64,000 nt of DNA from Bacillus sp. 03113 (lineage in GTDB: Bacteria; Bacillota; Bacilli; Bacillales; Cytobacillaceae): contig NZ_VATK01000001.1 in the NCBI RefSeq assembly GCF_006546985.1, forward strand, positions 186,001 through 250,000, read 5' to 3'. Below the pieces are notes generated by a model. That model did not search any database. It worked only from the letters and a program-made list of their open reading frames with translations, and was not told the origin of the DNA. Of this stretch, positions 44,590 through 53,063 are shown piece after piece; position 1 is the first letter of the stretch, and every line of letters begins with the position of its first letter. The translations under genes and the position numbers were made by a program.

Positions 44590-45537
44590 TTAGATGTGTG
44601 ATGTAATTAATTCAAGCTTTCCTGTTAGAAGGAAATCATTAAATCCAGAAGGGAGAAGGAAGTGTGTTCCTTTATGTAATGGATACTTCTCGCCGTCTTT
44701 TAATAGAGTACCTTCCCCTTCAATCACGCTGCATAAAAGAAATGGATAGGATTGTTCGAAGCTAGCTTCTCCATTTATTTCCCATTTATAGACAGTGAAA
44801 TACTCTCCCTCTACAAATTTTGTGACTTTGGCATTCTCTTTTTCAAGGGTTTCAAAGTTGAGAGATTGAGATGCGTGCGGAACTGCTACCACATCTTTAG
44901 ATTGTTCTAAATGAAGCTCTCTAAGATTTCCTTGTGCGTCCTTTCGATCATAGTCATATAATCGATACGTCGTGTCAGAATTTTGTTGCGTTTCTAAGAT
45001 AAGTGTTCCTTTGCAAAGTGCATGGATCGTTCCGCTTGGTACGAAGAAGAAATCTCCTTTTTTAACTTTCACTCGTCGGAGTAAATGGTCCCACTTGCCA
45101 CTGTCCATCATGTCAACAAGCTCAGCTTTTGTTTTAGCAGTATGTCCAAAAATGAGCTCGGCTTCTTCATCACAGTCAATGATATACCAGCATTCTGTTT
45201 TCCCTAGCTCGCCATTTTCGTATTCCTTGGCATAGGTATCGTTTGGATGCACTTGAACAGATAAGTCATCATTTGCATCTAATATTTTAATAAGAAGTGG
45301 AAATTTCTCACCTTCAAGATTTCCAAATAATTCACGATGATTTTCCCATAGAGATCCGAGCGTCTCGCCTTTATACACTCCATTTCTTACAATGGATTGT
45401 CCATTTGGATGAGCAGAAATTGCCCAGCATTCACCAATAGGTTTTTGGGGGATATCGTAATGAAACACTGTTTTTAATTGCTGTCCGCCCCAGATTCTTT
45501 CTTGAAAAATAGGAGAAAAAAAGATTGGCTCCTTCAT
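44590..45537 (-). CDS. manA: Mannose-6-phosphate isomerase, class I
   Basis: Interconverts mannose-6-P and fructose-6-P in the cytosol; zinc enzyme, 315 residues, the usual length of Bacillus ManA/GmuF/YvyI. Metal and active-site motifs: LSVQVHPNDTYA, LGKTECWYII and VPSGTIHALCKG. Cupin core with a C-terminal lid. No PTS genes adjoin it, so it is probably a housekeeping copy. Own promoter region and terminator. Confidence 0.92.
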   Translation of the reverse strand: MKEPIFFSPIFQERIWGGQQLKTVFHYDIPQKPIGECWAISAHPNGQSIVRNGVYKGETLGSLWENHRELFGNLEGEKFPLLIKILDANDDLSVQVHPNDTYAKEYENGELGKTECWYIIDCDEEAELIFGHTAKTKAELVDMMDSGKWDHLLRRVKVKKGDFFFVPSGTIHALCKGTLILETQQNSDTTYRLYDYDRKDAQGNLRELHLEQSKDVVAVPHASQSLNFETLEKENAKVTKFVEGEYFTVYKWEINGEASFEQSYPFLLCSVIEGEGTLLKDGEKYPLHKGTHFLLPSGFNDFLLTGKLELITSHI

Positions 45538-45742
45538 TCATTGATCACCTCATAACATATTTTACTATATAAAAGGAAAAAGACCTTCCCTTTTTACAAA
45601 CTTTGTTTATAAAAAGATAATTTTTCCATTTGTTTTTTAAGTAAAAATCTAAATGTGATAAGAATAAGGCATTTTTCCCTTCTTAATATCAATCTTGATC
45701 ATGGGATTTTATAATAAGGTTAACGAAATGGAGGGAGATTGC

Positions 45743-46885
45743 ATGAAGGTCATAATTGCGAGTGATTCATTTAAAGGGAGCTTATTTTCAATGGAAGTAA
45801 GCCAGGCTATTACTTTAGGAATAAAGGAGATTTTTCCAAAAGCGCTTGTTATTTCGTTTCCATTAGCGGATGGAGGAGAAGGAACAGTAGAAGCGTTAGT
45901 AGCGGCAACAAATGGACAAGTGGTATATAAAACCGTCACCGGACCATTAGGTGATCCAACACATGCGATGTATGGGATCGCAGGGGATGGGAATACAGCG
46001 GTCATTGAGGTTGCGGCAGCGTGCGGATTGCCTCTTCTTGCAACAGAGCGGCGTAATCCACTTATAACGACCACGTACGGTGTGGGAGAATTGATCCTTG
46101 ATGCGATCGAAAAAGGCTGTCGGGATATTGTCATTGGATTAGGCGGCAGTGGAACAAACGATGCTGGAGTAGGGATGCTTCAGGCACTTGGGTTTCAATT
46201 TTTAGATAAGAATGGTGAGGAAATTGGCTTTGGAGGAGGAGAACTCCAAAAAATTTTCTCGATTCATGATCAAAAGGTACGTACCGCTGTAAAGGAATGT
46301 ACCTTCCGAGTTGCTTGCGATGTGAAGAATCCGCTGCATGGGACAAATGGAGCTGCTTATGTTTTTGCTCCTCAAAAGGGTGCCGCAAAGGAAATGGTAT
46401 CAGAGCTTGACGAAGGATTAAGGCATTTTGCTGAAAAAGTCTCTTCTTCACTGCATATAGACGTACAAAAAATTGAAGGAGCTGGGGCCGCAGGAGGCTT
46501 GGGCGCTGCATTTGCAGGCTTTTTAAATGGAAAACTTCAATCAGGAATTGAGCTTGTTTTAAGCTTAATTCACTTTGAAGAAGAGCTAAAGGATGCTGAT
46601 TTTGTCATAACAGGAGAAGGAAAGCTCGACGGGCAAACTTCCATGGGAAAAACCCCATTAGGAGTGGCGAAGCTTGCAAAAAAATATGAGATTCCAGTCA
46701 TCGCCCTTGCAGGCAGCGTTACGCAAGAAGCAGGTTCATTACATGAAGAAGGAATAACTGCTTTTTTCTCGATCGTGAACGAACCTATGAATCTCGGAAC
46801 CGCAATGGATCATGATGTGGCATTTGCTAATTTAAAAGGAAGTGCAAGTCAGATTTTTCGGTTGATAAAAGGGATTAAAGGGTAG
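45743..46885 (+). CDS. glxK: Glycerate kinase (GlxK/GarK family)
   Basis: ATP-dependent phosphorylation of glycerate, 380 residues. GGAGGGA at 45732-45738 selects ATG 45743 rather than the in-frame ATG 45695. Family motifs: MKVIIASDSFKGSLFSMEVSQAI at the N-terminus, FPLADGGEGTVEAL, IGLGGSGTNDAGVGMLQALG and ITGEGKLDGQTSMGKTPLGVA. Stand-alone gene; it would feed glycerate from glyoxylate or sugar-acid breakdown into glycolysis. Confidence 0.92.
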   Translation: MKVIIASDSFKGSLFSMEVSQAITLGIKEIFPKALVISFPLADGGEGTVEALVAATNGQVVYKTVTGPLGDPTHAMYGIAGDGNTAVIEVAAACGLPLLATERRNPLITTTYGVGELILDAIEKGCRDIVIGLGGSGTNDAGVGMLQALGFQFLDKNGEEIGFGGGELQKIFSIHDQKVRTAVKECTFRVACDVKNPLHGTNGAAYVFAPQKGAAKEMVSELDEGLRHFAEKVSSSLHIDVQKIEGAGAAGGLGAAFAGFLNGKLQSGIELVLSLIHFEEELKDADFVITGEGKLDGQTSMGKTPLGVAKLAKKYEIPVIALAGSVTQEAGSLHEEGITAFFSIVNEPMNLGTAMDHDVAFANLKGSASQIFRLIKGIKG

Positions 46886-47049
46886 ATAGAGGTTGAGTTA
46901 AACAAAGGGCCTTCATTTTTCAAAAAGCTTATTTTTTAGGATTATTTTGATTGAAACAACCAATAACCTTTGGTGGAAACTATTTTCATATTCATTTCTG
47001 AAAATATATTTTATACTAGGACAGGAGACTAGAAAAAGGTTGTTTGTTG

Positions 47050-47469
47050 ATGAAAATTACTATTAATCCATACACTAAAGAGACGCAGCTAGTTGGCATT
47101 ATTCCAAAGGTTATTATGGATCACTATTGTATTGAGTGTTCTAGTTATGAAGTATATATGCTACCTGGGTTTTTGAAGCATTTACAAAGAAGAGGGCATT
47201 GGAAGGATTTTCTAAAATATTACGAGGAGATCCCATCTGCAATTGCAAATCCAGATTATGTTGGCCAAAATCCTAGAGAGCCTGGGACGGTAGAATTATA
47301 CAAAGTAATGAGAAATTATGTACTAATTGCCATTAAAATGAATCCAGATAAAAGGTTATTCTTGGGATCCTTTTACACGCTAGATAGTGGAAAAGAAAAA
47401 ATTAAAAAGCGTTTACGTGTTGGTCGTATTCATCCTTTTTCTTATTTTATAAAGCTGCATAAATGTTAA
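47050..47469 (+). CDS. BECR-fold nuclease-like protein (PBECR-type), orphan
   Basis: 139 residues from ATG 47050 (TTG 47044/47047 are alternatives). The second half, YVGQNPREPGTVELYKVMRNYVLIAIKMNPDKRLFLGSFYTL...RVGRIHPF, follows the pattern of phage-type Barnase-EndoU-ColicinE5/D-RelE-like (PBECR) nuclease domains. The first half has a CIEC pair and a helical segment. There is no neighbouring antitoxin-like gene and no phage context. It could be a stand-alone RNA-cutting toxin remnant or a domesticated nuclease. Assignment is by motif pattern only. Confidence 0.55.
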   Translation: MKITINPYTKETQLVGIIPKVIMDHYCIECSSYEVYMLPGFLKHLQRRGHWKDFLKYYEEIPSAIANPDYVGQNPREPGTVELYKVMRNYVLIAIKMNPDKRLFLGSFYTLDSGKEKIKKRLRVGRIHPFSYFIKLHKC

Positions 47470-47506
47470 AAAATGTAATTTAAACACTACAAAATGTAGC
47501 GTAGAG

Positions 47507-47535
47507 TTTACAAAATTAGCATATTTGGTTATTAT
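47507..47535 (+). promoter_or_regulatory. Sigma-A promoter of the orphan RNA
   Basis: TTTACA at 47507-47512 and TATTAT at 47530-47535 with an exact 17-base spacer. The predicted start is near 47542, before a structured, non-coding stretch ending in a terminator. Confidence 0.65.
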
Positions 47536-47541
47536 ATAGAT

Positions 47542-47693
47542 AAGTAGTAAATATTAATAACAGTAAAAGTTATTTGAGGTGGGAAAGGTTCCCCACGCGC
47601 TGCTATTGGGTAGTTACCAGAGATCAGGATTGCCGCCCTGCTAATAACTTTTATGAATGGTAAAGCCTCCTTTCTTGTGAAGGGGGCTTTTTT
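47542..47693 (+). ncRNA. Candidate structured small RNA of unknown class
   Basis: An 11-bp closing stem (47564-47574 with 47643-47653) surrounds a branched core: hairpin GTGGGAA/TTCCCCAC, a hairpin TGGGTA...TTACCA, and CAGG/CCTG. A separate terminator follows (AAAGCCTCCTT with AAGGGGGCTTT, T-run, 47662-47693). The layout is like a riboswitch aptamer plus terminator, but the next gene is on the opposite strand. I could not match it to 6S, SRP, tmRNA, T-box or a riboswitch class I know. Confidence 0.6.
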
Positions 47694-47781
47694 ACAGGAT
47701 ATTCTTTAAATAACCGACCATATACAAAACCTCTTTTGTATATGGTCGGATTTTTATTTGTGGCAAAAATTGAGTTCCTGC

Positions 47782-49200
47782 TTACTTCCCAATCGCTGAA
47801 GGGTATACATCTGCTGGAATCGGACATATATAGCCGTCTTCCCCGATGGTTTGAGCGAGCTCTGCCTTTGCCTCTGCAATAAGTTCAGGCTTTTGTAATA
47901 ATTTAAGTGCTGTCATTGAAAGTACCTTTGCCACCTGCAGCATCCCTTTGTGCGCATAGGAGGTTTTTCCTTGTGCTACGACCTGCCAAGTATGAAAGGG
48001 GGTGCCAATCGCGCAAGTTGTGAAGTGGCACTGGGCTGTTGGGGTGATCCAGCTCACATCTCCGACATCTGTTGATCCTGGAAGAATGCCAACTCCTTTT
48101 ATATATGGCTTTACTCCGTCAGCAAGTGGTTTGTTTCGTGATATGGAGCTTCCGGTTAATTCTCGAAAAGCGGTTCTCATATCCTCGGTAGACAAGGTGG
48201 ATTGGATGTTTCCTGCAAATTGCAGTTCTTTTTCTGTATAGGAAGGAAGGCCGAACTCTGCGATTGTGTCAGACATGACTTCACTAATCACATCGTTCGG
48301 GATATAGTTTGAACAAGCTTTATCAATGACGATTTCGACCTCAGTCTCTGTCATTAAACAGGCGCCGTGAGCAATCTTTTTCACTCGTTCGAAAATTTCC
48401 TGTACTTGAGTCATATGAGGGGCGCGAACTAGATAAAGGACCTCTGCGTATCCTTGTACGACGTTCGGTGAGATGCCTCCAGAATTTGTGATTGCGTAGT
48501 GGACTCTTGCTTGATCGATGATATGCTCACGTAAATAGTTCACACCAATATTCATAAGCTCAACGGCGTCTAAAGCGCTTCGTCCTAAATGAGGGGATGC
48601 GGCTGCGTGGGAAGTCTTTCCTTTAAACTGAAAATAAACTTGAATATTTGCAAGACTGCTTGCTCCCATTGCATAGGAGATCGCTCCAGGATGCCAAGTA
48701 AGGGCGACATCTACATCGTCAAAAACCCCTTCTCTTGCCATAAAGGTTTTCCCTGAGCCGCCTTCTTCTCCAGGGCATCCATAAAATCGAATCGTACAAG
48801 GAATATCATGTGCTGTTACATATTCTTTTAAAGCGGTTGCCGCTGCTAAGGCTCCTGTTCCTAGTAAATTGTGGCCGCAGCCGTGTCCATTTCCATTTTT
48901 TATGATCGGTTCTTCAAAAGAAATTCCCTCTTTTTGGCTTAGCCCAGCTAATGCGTCATATTCTCCCAAAAATCCAATAACAGGTTTTCCACTTCCAAAT
49001 TCGCCGATAAAAGCTGTTTCAATATTGGCGGCATTCTTTTTTACGGTAAAGCCTTCCTTTTCTAATGCTTCTATTAAGAAGGAAGAAGACTTGAACTCTT
49101 CGAATCTTGTTTCTGGATTTGCCCAAACATAATCACTTATATTTGTCCACTTATCTTTTGTTTTTTCAATAAATTGATCTATCCACTTGTATTCGTTCAC
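47782..49200 (-). CDS. M20-family amidohydrolase (AbgB-like)
   Basis: About 472 residues from GTG 49200 (AAGGGAG upstream; the frame extends 11 codons further but through the ribosome site). Metal motifs GHGCGHNLLGTGALAAA, PGEEGGSGK and STDVGDVSWITP match the aminobenzoyl-glutamate utilisation protein B type, which cleaves p-aminobenzoyl-glutamate or similar amides. No AbgA or AbgT gene is adjacent. Substrate open. Confidence 0.85.
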   Translation of the reverse strand: MNEYKWIDQFIEKTKDKWTNISDYVWANPETRFEEFKSSSFLIEALEKEGFTVKKNAANIETAFIGEFGSGKPVIGFLGEYDALAGLSQKEGISFEEPIIKNGNGHGCGHNLLGTGALAAATALKEYVTAHDIPCTIRFYGCPGEEGGSGKTFMAREGVFDDVDVALTWHPGAISYAMGASSLANIQVYFQFKGKTSHAAASPHLGRSALDAVELMNIGVNYLREHIIDQARVHYAITNSGGISPNVVQGYAEVLYLVRAPHMTQVQEIFERVKKIAHGACLMTETEVEIVIDKACSNYIPNDVISEVMSDTIAEFGLPSYTEKELQFAGNIQSTLSTEDMRTAFRELTGSSISRNKPLADGVKPYIKGVGILPGSTDVGDVSWITPTAQCHFTTCAIGTPFHTWQVVAQGKTSYAHKGMLQVAKVLSMTALKLLQKPELIAEAKAELAQTIGEDGYICPIPADVYPSAIGK

Positions 49201-49384
49201 GAAATTAGCCACTCCCTTAAAATTGTTCAGCACATATCAATGTATAAAATTAACGTTAAATATATTTTAACATCAAAACAGTGAATTTCTAAATAAACAA
49301 ACAATGAATATTGAAACTATTCTAGTAATTAAGACTCTTTTTCACGAAGACACTTGAAGAATTTGTGACATTAATTTAAAATGA

Positions 49385-49401
49385 TGTTAGATTTTTTAAC
49401 G
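49385..49401 (+). promoter_or_regulatory. TnrA/GlnR-like box before the ureA remnant
   Basis: TGTTAGATTTTTTAACG fits TGTNANAWWWTMTNACA at 15 of 17 positions. It lies 123 bases before the urease-gamma fragment; urease operons are TnrA/GlnR targets in Bacillus. Confidence 0.5.
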
Positions 49402-49523
49402 CAAATTTGGAAATTGAAGTCCCAAAGGTCATGCGGAGTTAAGAAATAGAGTAAGAGTTTTTACCTATTATTGATTGTTAAGTTGTGTATAAATGAACAG
49501 GTGGAAAGCGGTTTGTAGAAGAA

Positions 49524-49649
49524 ATGAAGCCGGTTGAAACGGAGAAGCTATTTATTTTCTTGGCAGGTAAACTAGCGGAAAAGAGGAAGAAAAAAGGACT
49601 AAAGCTTAATTATCCAAAAGCTTTCGTGCTGATTTGCTGTTTTTGCTAG
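49524..49649 (+). pseudogene. ureA: Fragment of urease gamma subunit gene (ureA)
   Basis: A 41-codon frame from ATG 49524 encodes [24 protein letters not shown] and LKLNYPKA, which is the conserved UreA N-terminus (TPxExEKLLIFLAxxLAxKRKxRGLKLNYPEA). The homology stops at that point and a stop follows at 49647-49649. No ureB, ureC or accessory genes are in the window. Residual TnrA-type box upstream. Best read as the scar of a deleted urease operon. Confidence 0.75.
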
Positions 49650-49695
49650 AGGAGCTTGATAAGGAAAAATTGTAGCTTTGTTCATACAGGATAAA

Positions 49696-49728
49696 GTAAA
49701 AATGAGCGTTAGTCGAAGCAACGCTCAT
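49696..49728 (-). terminator. Terminator after the 45-residue gene
   Basis: ATGAGCGTT pairs with AACGCTCAT around a 9-base loop; the minus strand continues with TTTTAC. It is placed 56 bases after the small ORF stop. Confidence 0.7.
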
Positions 49729-49783
49729 AAACTTCTTGATTCACGGTGTCTATATAATGAAAGATTTTTAGCTGTAAAATGGT

Positions 49784-49921
49784 TTAGTTATTTTGGACAA
49801 ATCTTAACAGTTCGAACGCACGGTCACCTGCTTTTTCAGCGAGTGTTTCCCATATTTGATCTCTAAGCAGATCTAATTCAACTATTTTTTTCGCAAGCTC
49901 AATGGCTTCTTTGTCAATCAT
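49784..49921 (-). CDS. Small protein, 45 residues, unknown function
   Basis: The minus-strand frame opens with MIDKEAIELAKKIVELDLLR, continues DQIWETLAEKAGDRAFELLR and ends FVQNN. A GAGGGAGATATC ribosome site lies about 8 bases before the ATG, and a hairpin with T-tail lies downstream, so this looks like a complete small gene. It is charged, probably all-helical, with an amphipathic heptad-like pattern and no signal peptide or membrane span. I do not recognise the family. It sits between the ureA scar and tnrA. Confidence 0.65.
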   Translation of the reverse strand: MIDKEAIELAKKIVELDLLRDQIWETLAEKAGDRAFELLRFVQNN

Positions 49922-50118
49922 TGTGATATCTCCCTCGTTTGAAAAATAAAATTAAACTTTTGTAAATATTCGCTAAAAAATAATCACCAGAAACATTGTC
50001 AAATGCATCAATGAAACAATCTAAATCAAGTATTTTTCTATTGCTATGGCTATTTTATTCGAAAATAGAGAAAAAATCATCTAAACTGTAAGAATAACTG
50101 ACATATTTTATTTGGAAA

Positions 50119-50135
50119 TGTAATATTTTCTTACA
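50119..50135 (+). promoter_or_regulatory. TnrA/GlnR box upstream of tnrA
   Basis: TGTAATATTTTCTTACA fits TGTNANAWWWTMTNACA at every defined position. It lies just upstream of the tnrA -35, which suits autoregulation and GlnR repression known for tnrA. Confidence 0.85.
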
Positions 50136-50142
50136 AATAGTA

Positions 50143-50171
50143 TGAACATTTATTGAAAAAACAGGTATAAT
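50143..50171 (+). promoter_or_regulatory. Sigma-A promoter of tnrA
   Basis: TGAACA (50143-50148), 17 bases, TATAAT (50166-50171); about 45 bases before the start codon and directly downstream of the TnrA box. Confidence 0.7.
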
Positions 50172-50215
50172 GATAATTATTAATTAGAAATCTTAACTTC
50201 ATGGAGTGAGAAAAA

Positions 50216-50542
50216 ATGGAAAACGAACCATCCTACAAAAAACGAAAAGTGATAACGATCGGTGTTGTGAGTGAATTAACAGGATTAACAGAAAGGCAAA
50301 TTAGATACTATGAGCAACGGAAGCTTATTTTCCCTGAAAGATCAGAAAAAGGGAACCGGAAATATTCTTTTTCAGATGTTGAGCGGTTAATTGAAATTGC
50401 TAACAAAAGAGAAGAAGGTGTACGAACTCACGAAATTAGGCAAGAAATCATTAGAAAGAATCGAGAGGAGGAAGAAAGGAAAGTCCGCAAGCAAATGCTG
50501 CGAGGCCAAATTAATGCGCGATTTGGGATTCAAAACGATTAA
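50216..50542 (+). CDS. tnrA: TnrA, MerR-family global nitrogen regulator
   Basis: 108 residues (B. subtilis 110). The MerR-type HTH GVVSELTGLTERQIRYYEQRKLIFPERS is nearly the TnrA sequence, followed by NRKYSFSDVERLIEIANKREEGV. The short C-terminal tail (MLRGQINARFGIQND) is the part that binds feedback-inhibited glutamine synthetase. The length and the single gene without glnA next to it favour TnrA over GlnR. It activates nitrogen-scavenging genes under nitrogen limitation. A perfect TnrA box lies upstream. Confidence 0.9.
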   Translation: MENEPSYKKRKVITIGVVSELTGLTERQIRYYEQRKLIFPERSEKGNRKYSFSDVERLIEIANKREEGVRTHEIRQEIIRKNREEEERKVRKQMLRGQINARFGIQND

Positions 50543-50780
50543 TCCAAAAAAGGATAATCATTACACCGCTCAGAAAGTACCTAGTAACCTTATGCTTCTT
50601 TATAGTTAACCTGAATGATCAGGAACGCTATATTCATCATATTGGTTACTGGGTATTTTTGTTTGAGCATTTTTTCTAAAAAGCCCCCTTCTAATTTGGA
50701 GATATCAACTATTGATTCTTATATAGTGAATCCATTAAACTGTAGTTTGCAACAGTATGAGGATTCATGGAGAGATGTAA

Positions 50781-51542
50781 ATGGAAAATCAATCATTAAA
50801 AATGTATGAAATATTTGAAGTATGTACGCTCGCCGGTAAAATTATGCTTCAAAATGGAGCGGAAACTTATCGAGTAGAAGATACGATGAAAAGAATTGCA
50901 GCCTCCTATGGGATCTTGGAATCAAATAGCTTTGTTACACCAACGGGCTTAATTTTTTCTCTTGAAAAATCAGGAGAAGTAAAAACAAAAATGATTCGAA
51001 TTAATGATCGAACCACCAATTTAGAAAAGGTAACGAAGGTCAATAGTATATCTCGAGATATTAGCAATGGAGAGGTTTCGGTCCAAGAGGCTCAACGTTT
51101 ATTAAAAGAAGTAAATGCAGCTAAGGCTACATATCCGCTAAGTGTTCAAATTGGAGCGGCTGCCCTATCAAGCGGCTGCTTTGTCATTATGTTTCAAGGA
51201 ACATGGAGTGACTTCCTCCCTGCTTTATTAGCAGGAGGTATAGGCTTCCTCTGCTTAACCTATTTTCACTATTTAGTTCCAATTAAATTTTTCTCAGAGT
51301 GTTTAGCCTCCTTTATTATTGGAATTGTAGCTTATTTTTTTGTAAAAATGGGCTTTGGAGATGAAATTGATAAAATTATTATTGGTTCTGTTATGCCGTT
51401 AGTGCCCGGCGTTTTAATTACGAATGCGGTAAGAGATTTAATGGCCGGAGATTTAGTGTCAGGATTGTCAAAAGGAGCGGAAGCTTTTTTAACTGCTTTT
51501 GCGATTGGGACAGGGGTGGCGATTGTATTTCTATTGTTATAA
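50781..51542 (+). CDS. ThrE-family exporter, large subunit (YjjP-like)
   Basis: 253 residues. A cytosolic N-terminal half with the ThrE pattern (GAETYRVEDTMKRI...FVTPTGLIFSL) precedes five membrane helices, including GSVMPLVPGVLITNAVRDLMAGD. The split form works with the small subunit encoded next. Actinobacterial ThrE exports threonine and serine; E. coli YjjPB exports succinate, so the solute here is open. ATG 50781 has a modest site (GGAGAG). Confidence 0.85.
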   Translation: MENQSLKMYEIFEVCTLAGKIMLQNGAETYRVEDTMKRIAASYGILESNSFVTPTGLIFSLEKSGEVKTKMIRINDRTTNLEKVTKVNSISRDISNGEVSVQEAQRLLKEVNAAKATYPLSVQIGAAALSSGCFVIMFQGTWSDFLPALLAGGIGFLCLTYFHYLVPIKFFSECLASFIIGIVAYFFVKMGFGDEIDKIIIGSVMPLVPGVLITNAVRDLMAGDLVSGLSKGAEAFLTAFAIGTGVAIVFLLL

Positions 51543-51558
51543 GGAAGGAGAATAAGAT

Positions 51559-52008
51559 GTGGACGTATTTGAACAGCTTGTCACAAGCTTTATAGCCTCA
51601 GCTGCCTTTGGTGTCCTCTTCCATGTCCCGAAGCGTTCCCTGTTATTGTGTGGATTCGTAGGCATGGCTGGCTGGCTCATCTATTATGAGCTTGAGCATA
51701 AAGGGATAGATATGATTCCAGCCACCGTAGCGGCTGCTTCGTTTGTATCCATTATTAGCCAAATAATAGCCAAAAAATATAAAATTCCTATCATCGTTTT
51801 TACTGTTTCAGGGATTATTCCTTTAGTGCCCGGGGGTATGGCTTATCATGCGATGAGAAGATTTGTAGAAAATTACTATATTGAAGCGATTAGCATCGCT
51901 GCAAAAGCTTTTATGGTTTCAGGTGCGATTGCGATTGGGCTAATTGTTTCAGAAGTGATCAACCAAATGATTCGAAAGTCAAAGCTCGTTTCGAGAGGAA
52001 AAGGATGA
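51559..52008 (+). CDS. ThrE-family exporter, small subunit (YjjB-like)
   Basis: 149 residues, almost fully membrane-embedded in five helices, with the same IIPLVPGGMAYHAMRRFV motif as the large subunit. It starts at GTG 51559 after AAGGAAGGAG; an ATG two bases upstream is out of frame. Second gene of the two-gene operon, closed by a terminator. Confidence 0.85.
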   Translation: MDVFEQLVTSFIASAAFGVLFHVPKRSLLLCGFVGMAGWLIYYELEHKGIDMIPATVAAASFVSIISQIIAKKYKIPIIVFTVSGIIPLVPGGMAYHAMRRFVENYYIEAISIAAKAFMVSGAIAIGLIVSEVINQMIRKSKLVSRGKG

Positions 52009-52047
52009 AGTTTTCTTTTATTTAAACATATATGGGTAGGAATGTGT

Positions 52048-52075
52048 GCATGCTTAAAAATAGCATGCTTTTTTT
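52048..52075 (+). terminator. Terminator after the ThrE-like operon
   Basis: GCATGCT pairs with AGCATGC around a 7-base loop, followed by seven T. Confidence 0.85.
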
Positions 52076-52106
52076 CATGCAAAAAAATAAGATAAGGGGT
52101 TAATCA

Positions 52107-53009
52107 ATGATTTATGATTGCATCATCATTGGAGGGGGAATTGCAGGCTTACAGGCTGCTATCCAATTAGGGAGATATAAACATCGAGTAATCGTCGTCG
52201 ATTCTAATAATGGAAGATCGAACTTATGTAGAAGTTATCATAATGTTTTAGGGTATCCAGATGGAATCAGTGGTCAAATATTACGAAATATTGGGACAGG
52301 GCAAGCGAAAAGCTTAGGGGTAGAATTTTTATATGACAAGGCTGTAAAAGCAAAAAGAAATGACAACTTTGAAATAACGACTGAATCTGGTGATGTGGTT
52401 TTAGGAAAGAGAGTACTAATCGCAACAGGTATAATGGACCGCATTCCCCGAATTCCCTATTTGCTTCCTTGCCTGGGAATAAGCATTTATGTTTGTCCGG
52501 ATTGTGATGGCTATGAAGTAAAAGATATGCCAACAATTGTCATTGGATCTGGCGATGTTGGAGCGAATATGGCATTGACGCTTACATATTGGACAAACGA
52601 ACTTATTTTTATTAATCATGCGGAAACAAAGGTAAGTGAGGATTTACTAATCAAGCTAAAAGATAAACATATTCAATACATTGAATGTGCTGTTAAGGAA
52701 GTAGTGGCTGATAGATCTAAATTGAAAGCCTTGGTCTTATCAAATGGTCAAAAAATAGCTGGAGAGCACGCCTTTATTGCTTTTGGCGGAAATGAAGTGA
52801 GATCGGAGTTGGCAAAGCAATTAGGGGTAGAACTGCTTGAAAACAAGCATATTGTTATTAACCCTAGAACGAAAATGACCAACATTCCTTATGTTTGGGC
52901 TGCAGGGGATGTAGCCGCTCACTCCGAACAAGTAACCATTGCGATGGGAGAAGGATCTCAGGCTGCCATTTGGATACATAAATCGTTGCTGGAAGAAGGG
53001 GGCTTCTGA
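52107..53009 (+). CDS. NAD(P)/FAD-dependent oxidoreductase, thioredoxin-reductase-like
   Basis: 300 residues. An FAD loop IIGGGIAGLQAAIQLGRY, a C-x-x-C site in VCPDCDGYE, an NAD(P) loop VIGSGDVGANMAL and a C-terminal FAD motif VWAAGDVAAHSEQVTIAMGEGSQAA give the TrxB layout. The NAD(P) loop GSGDVG departs from the GGGDSA of true TrxB, and the first FAD region carries an extra Arg-rich patch, so it is a paralogue rather than the housekeeping TrxB. Partner unknown. Confidence 0.82.
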   Translation: MIYDCIIIGGGIAGLQAAIQLGRYKHRVIVVDSNNGRSNLCRSYHNVLGYPDGISGQILRNIGTGQAKSLGVEFLYDKAVKAKRNDNFEITTESGDVVLGKRVLIATGIMDRIPRIPYLLPCLGISIYVCPDCDGYEVKDMPTIVIGSGDVGANMALTLTYWTNELIFINHAETKVSEDLLIKLKDKHIQYIECAVKEVVADRSKLKALVLSNGQKIAGEHAFIAFGGNEVRSELAKQLGVELLENKHIVINPRTKMTNIPYVWAAGDVAAHSEQVTIAMGEGSQAAIWIHKSLLEEGGF

Positions 53010-53063
53010 GCTAAGTTAGTTAAATATATTAAATATTGGATTTTAAAAGGGGGGACAAATAAT

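Noticed and set aside
47542-47693. 6S RNA or cobalamin riboswitch
   Set aside because: Size is short of 6S (about 190-200 bases) and the central bubble is absent; the ATCAGGATTGCC piece only loosely recalls the cobalamin box and other core blocks are missing.
50615-50809. 64-codon ORF with a hydrophobic start before the ThrE-like gene
   Set aside because: No ribosome site, overlaps the ThrE-like start by 29 bases, and no recognisable family; possible but not supported.
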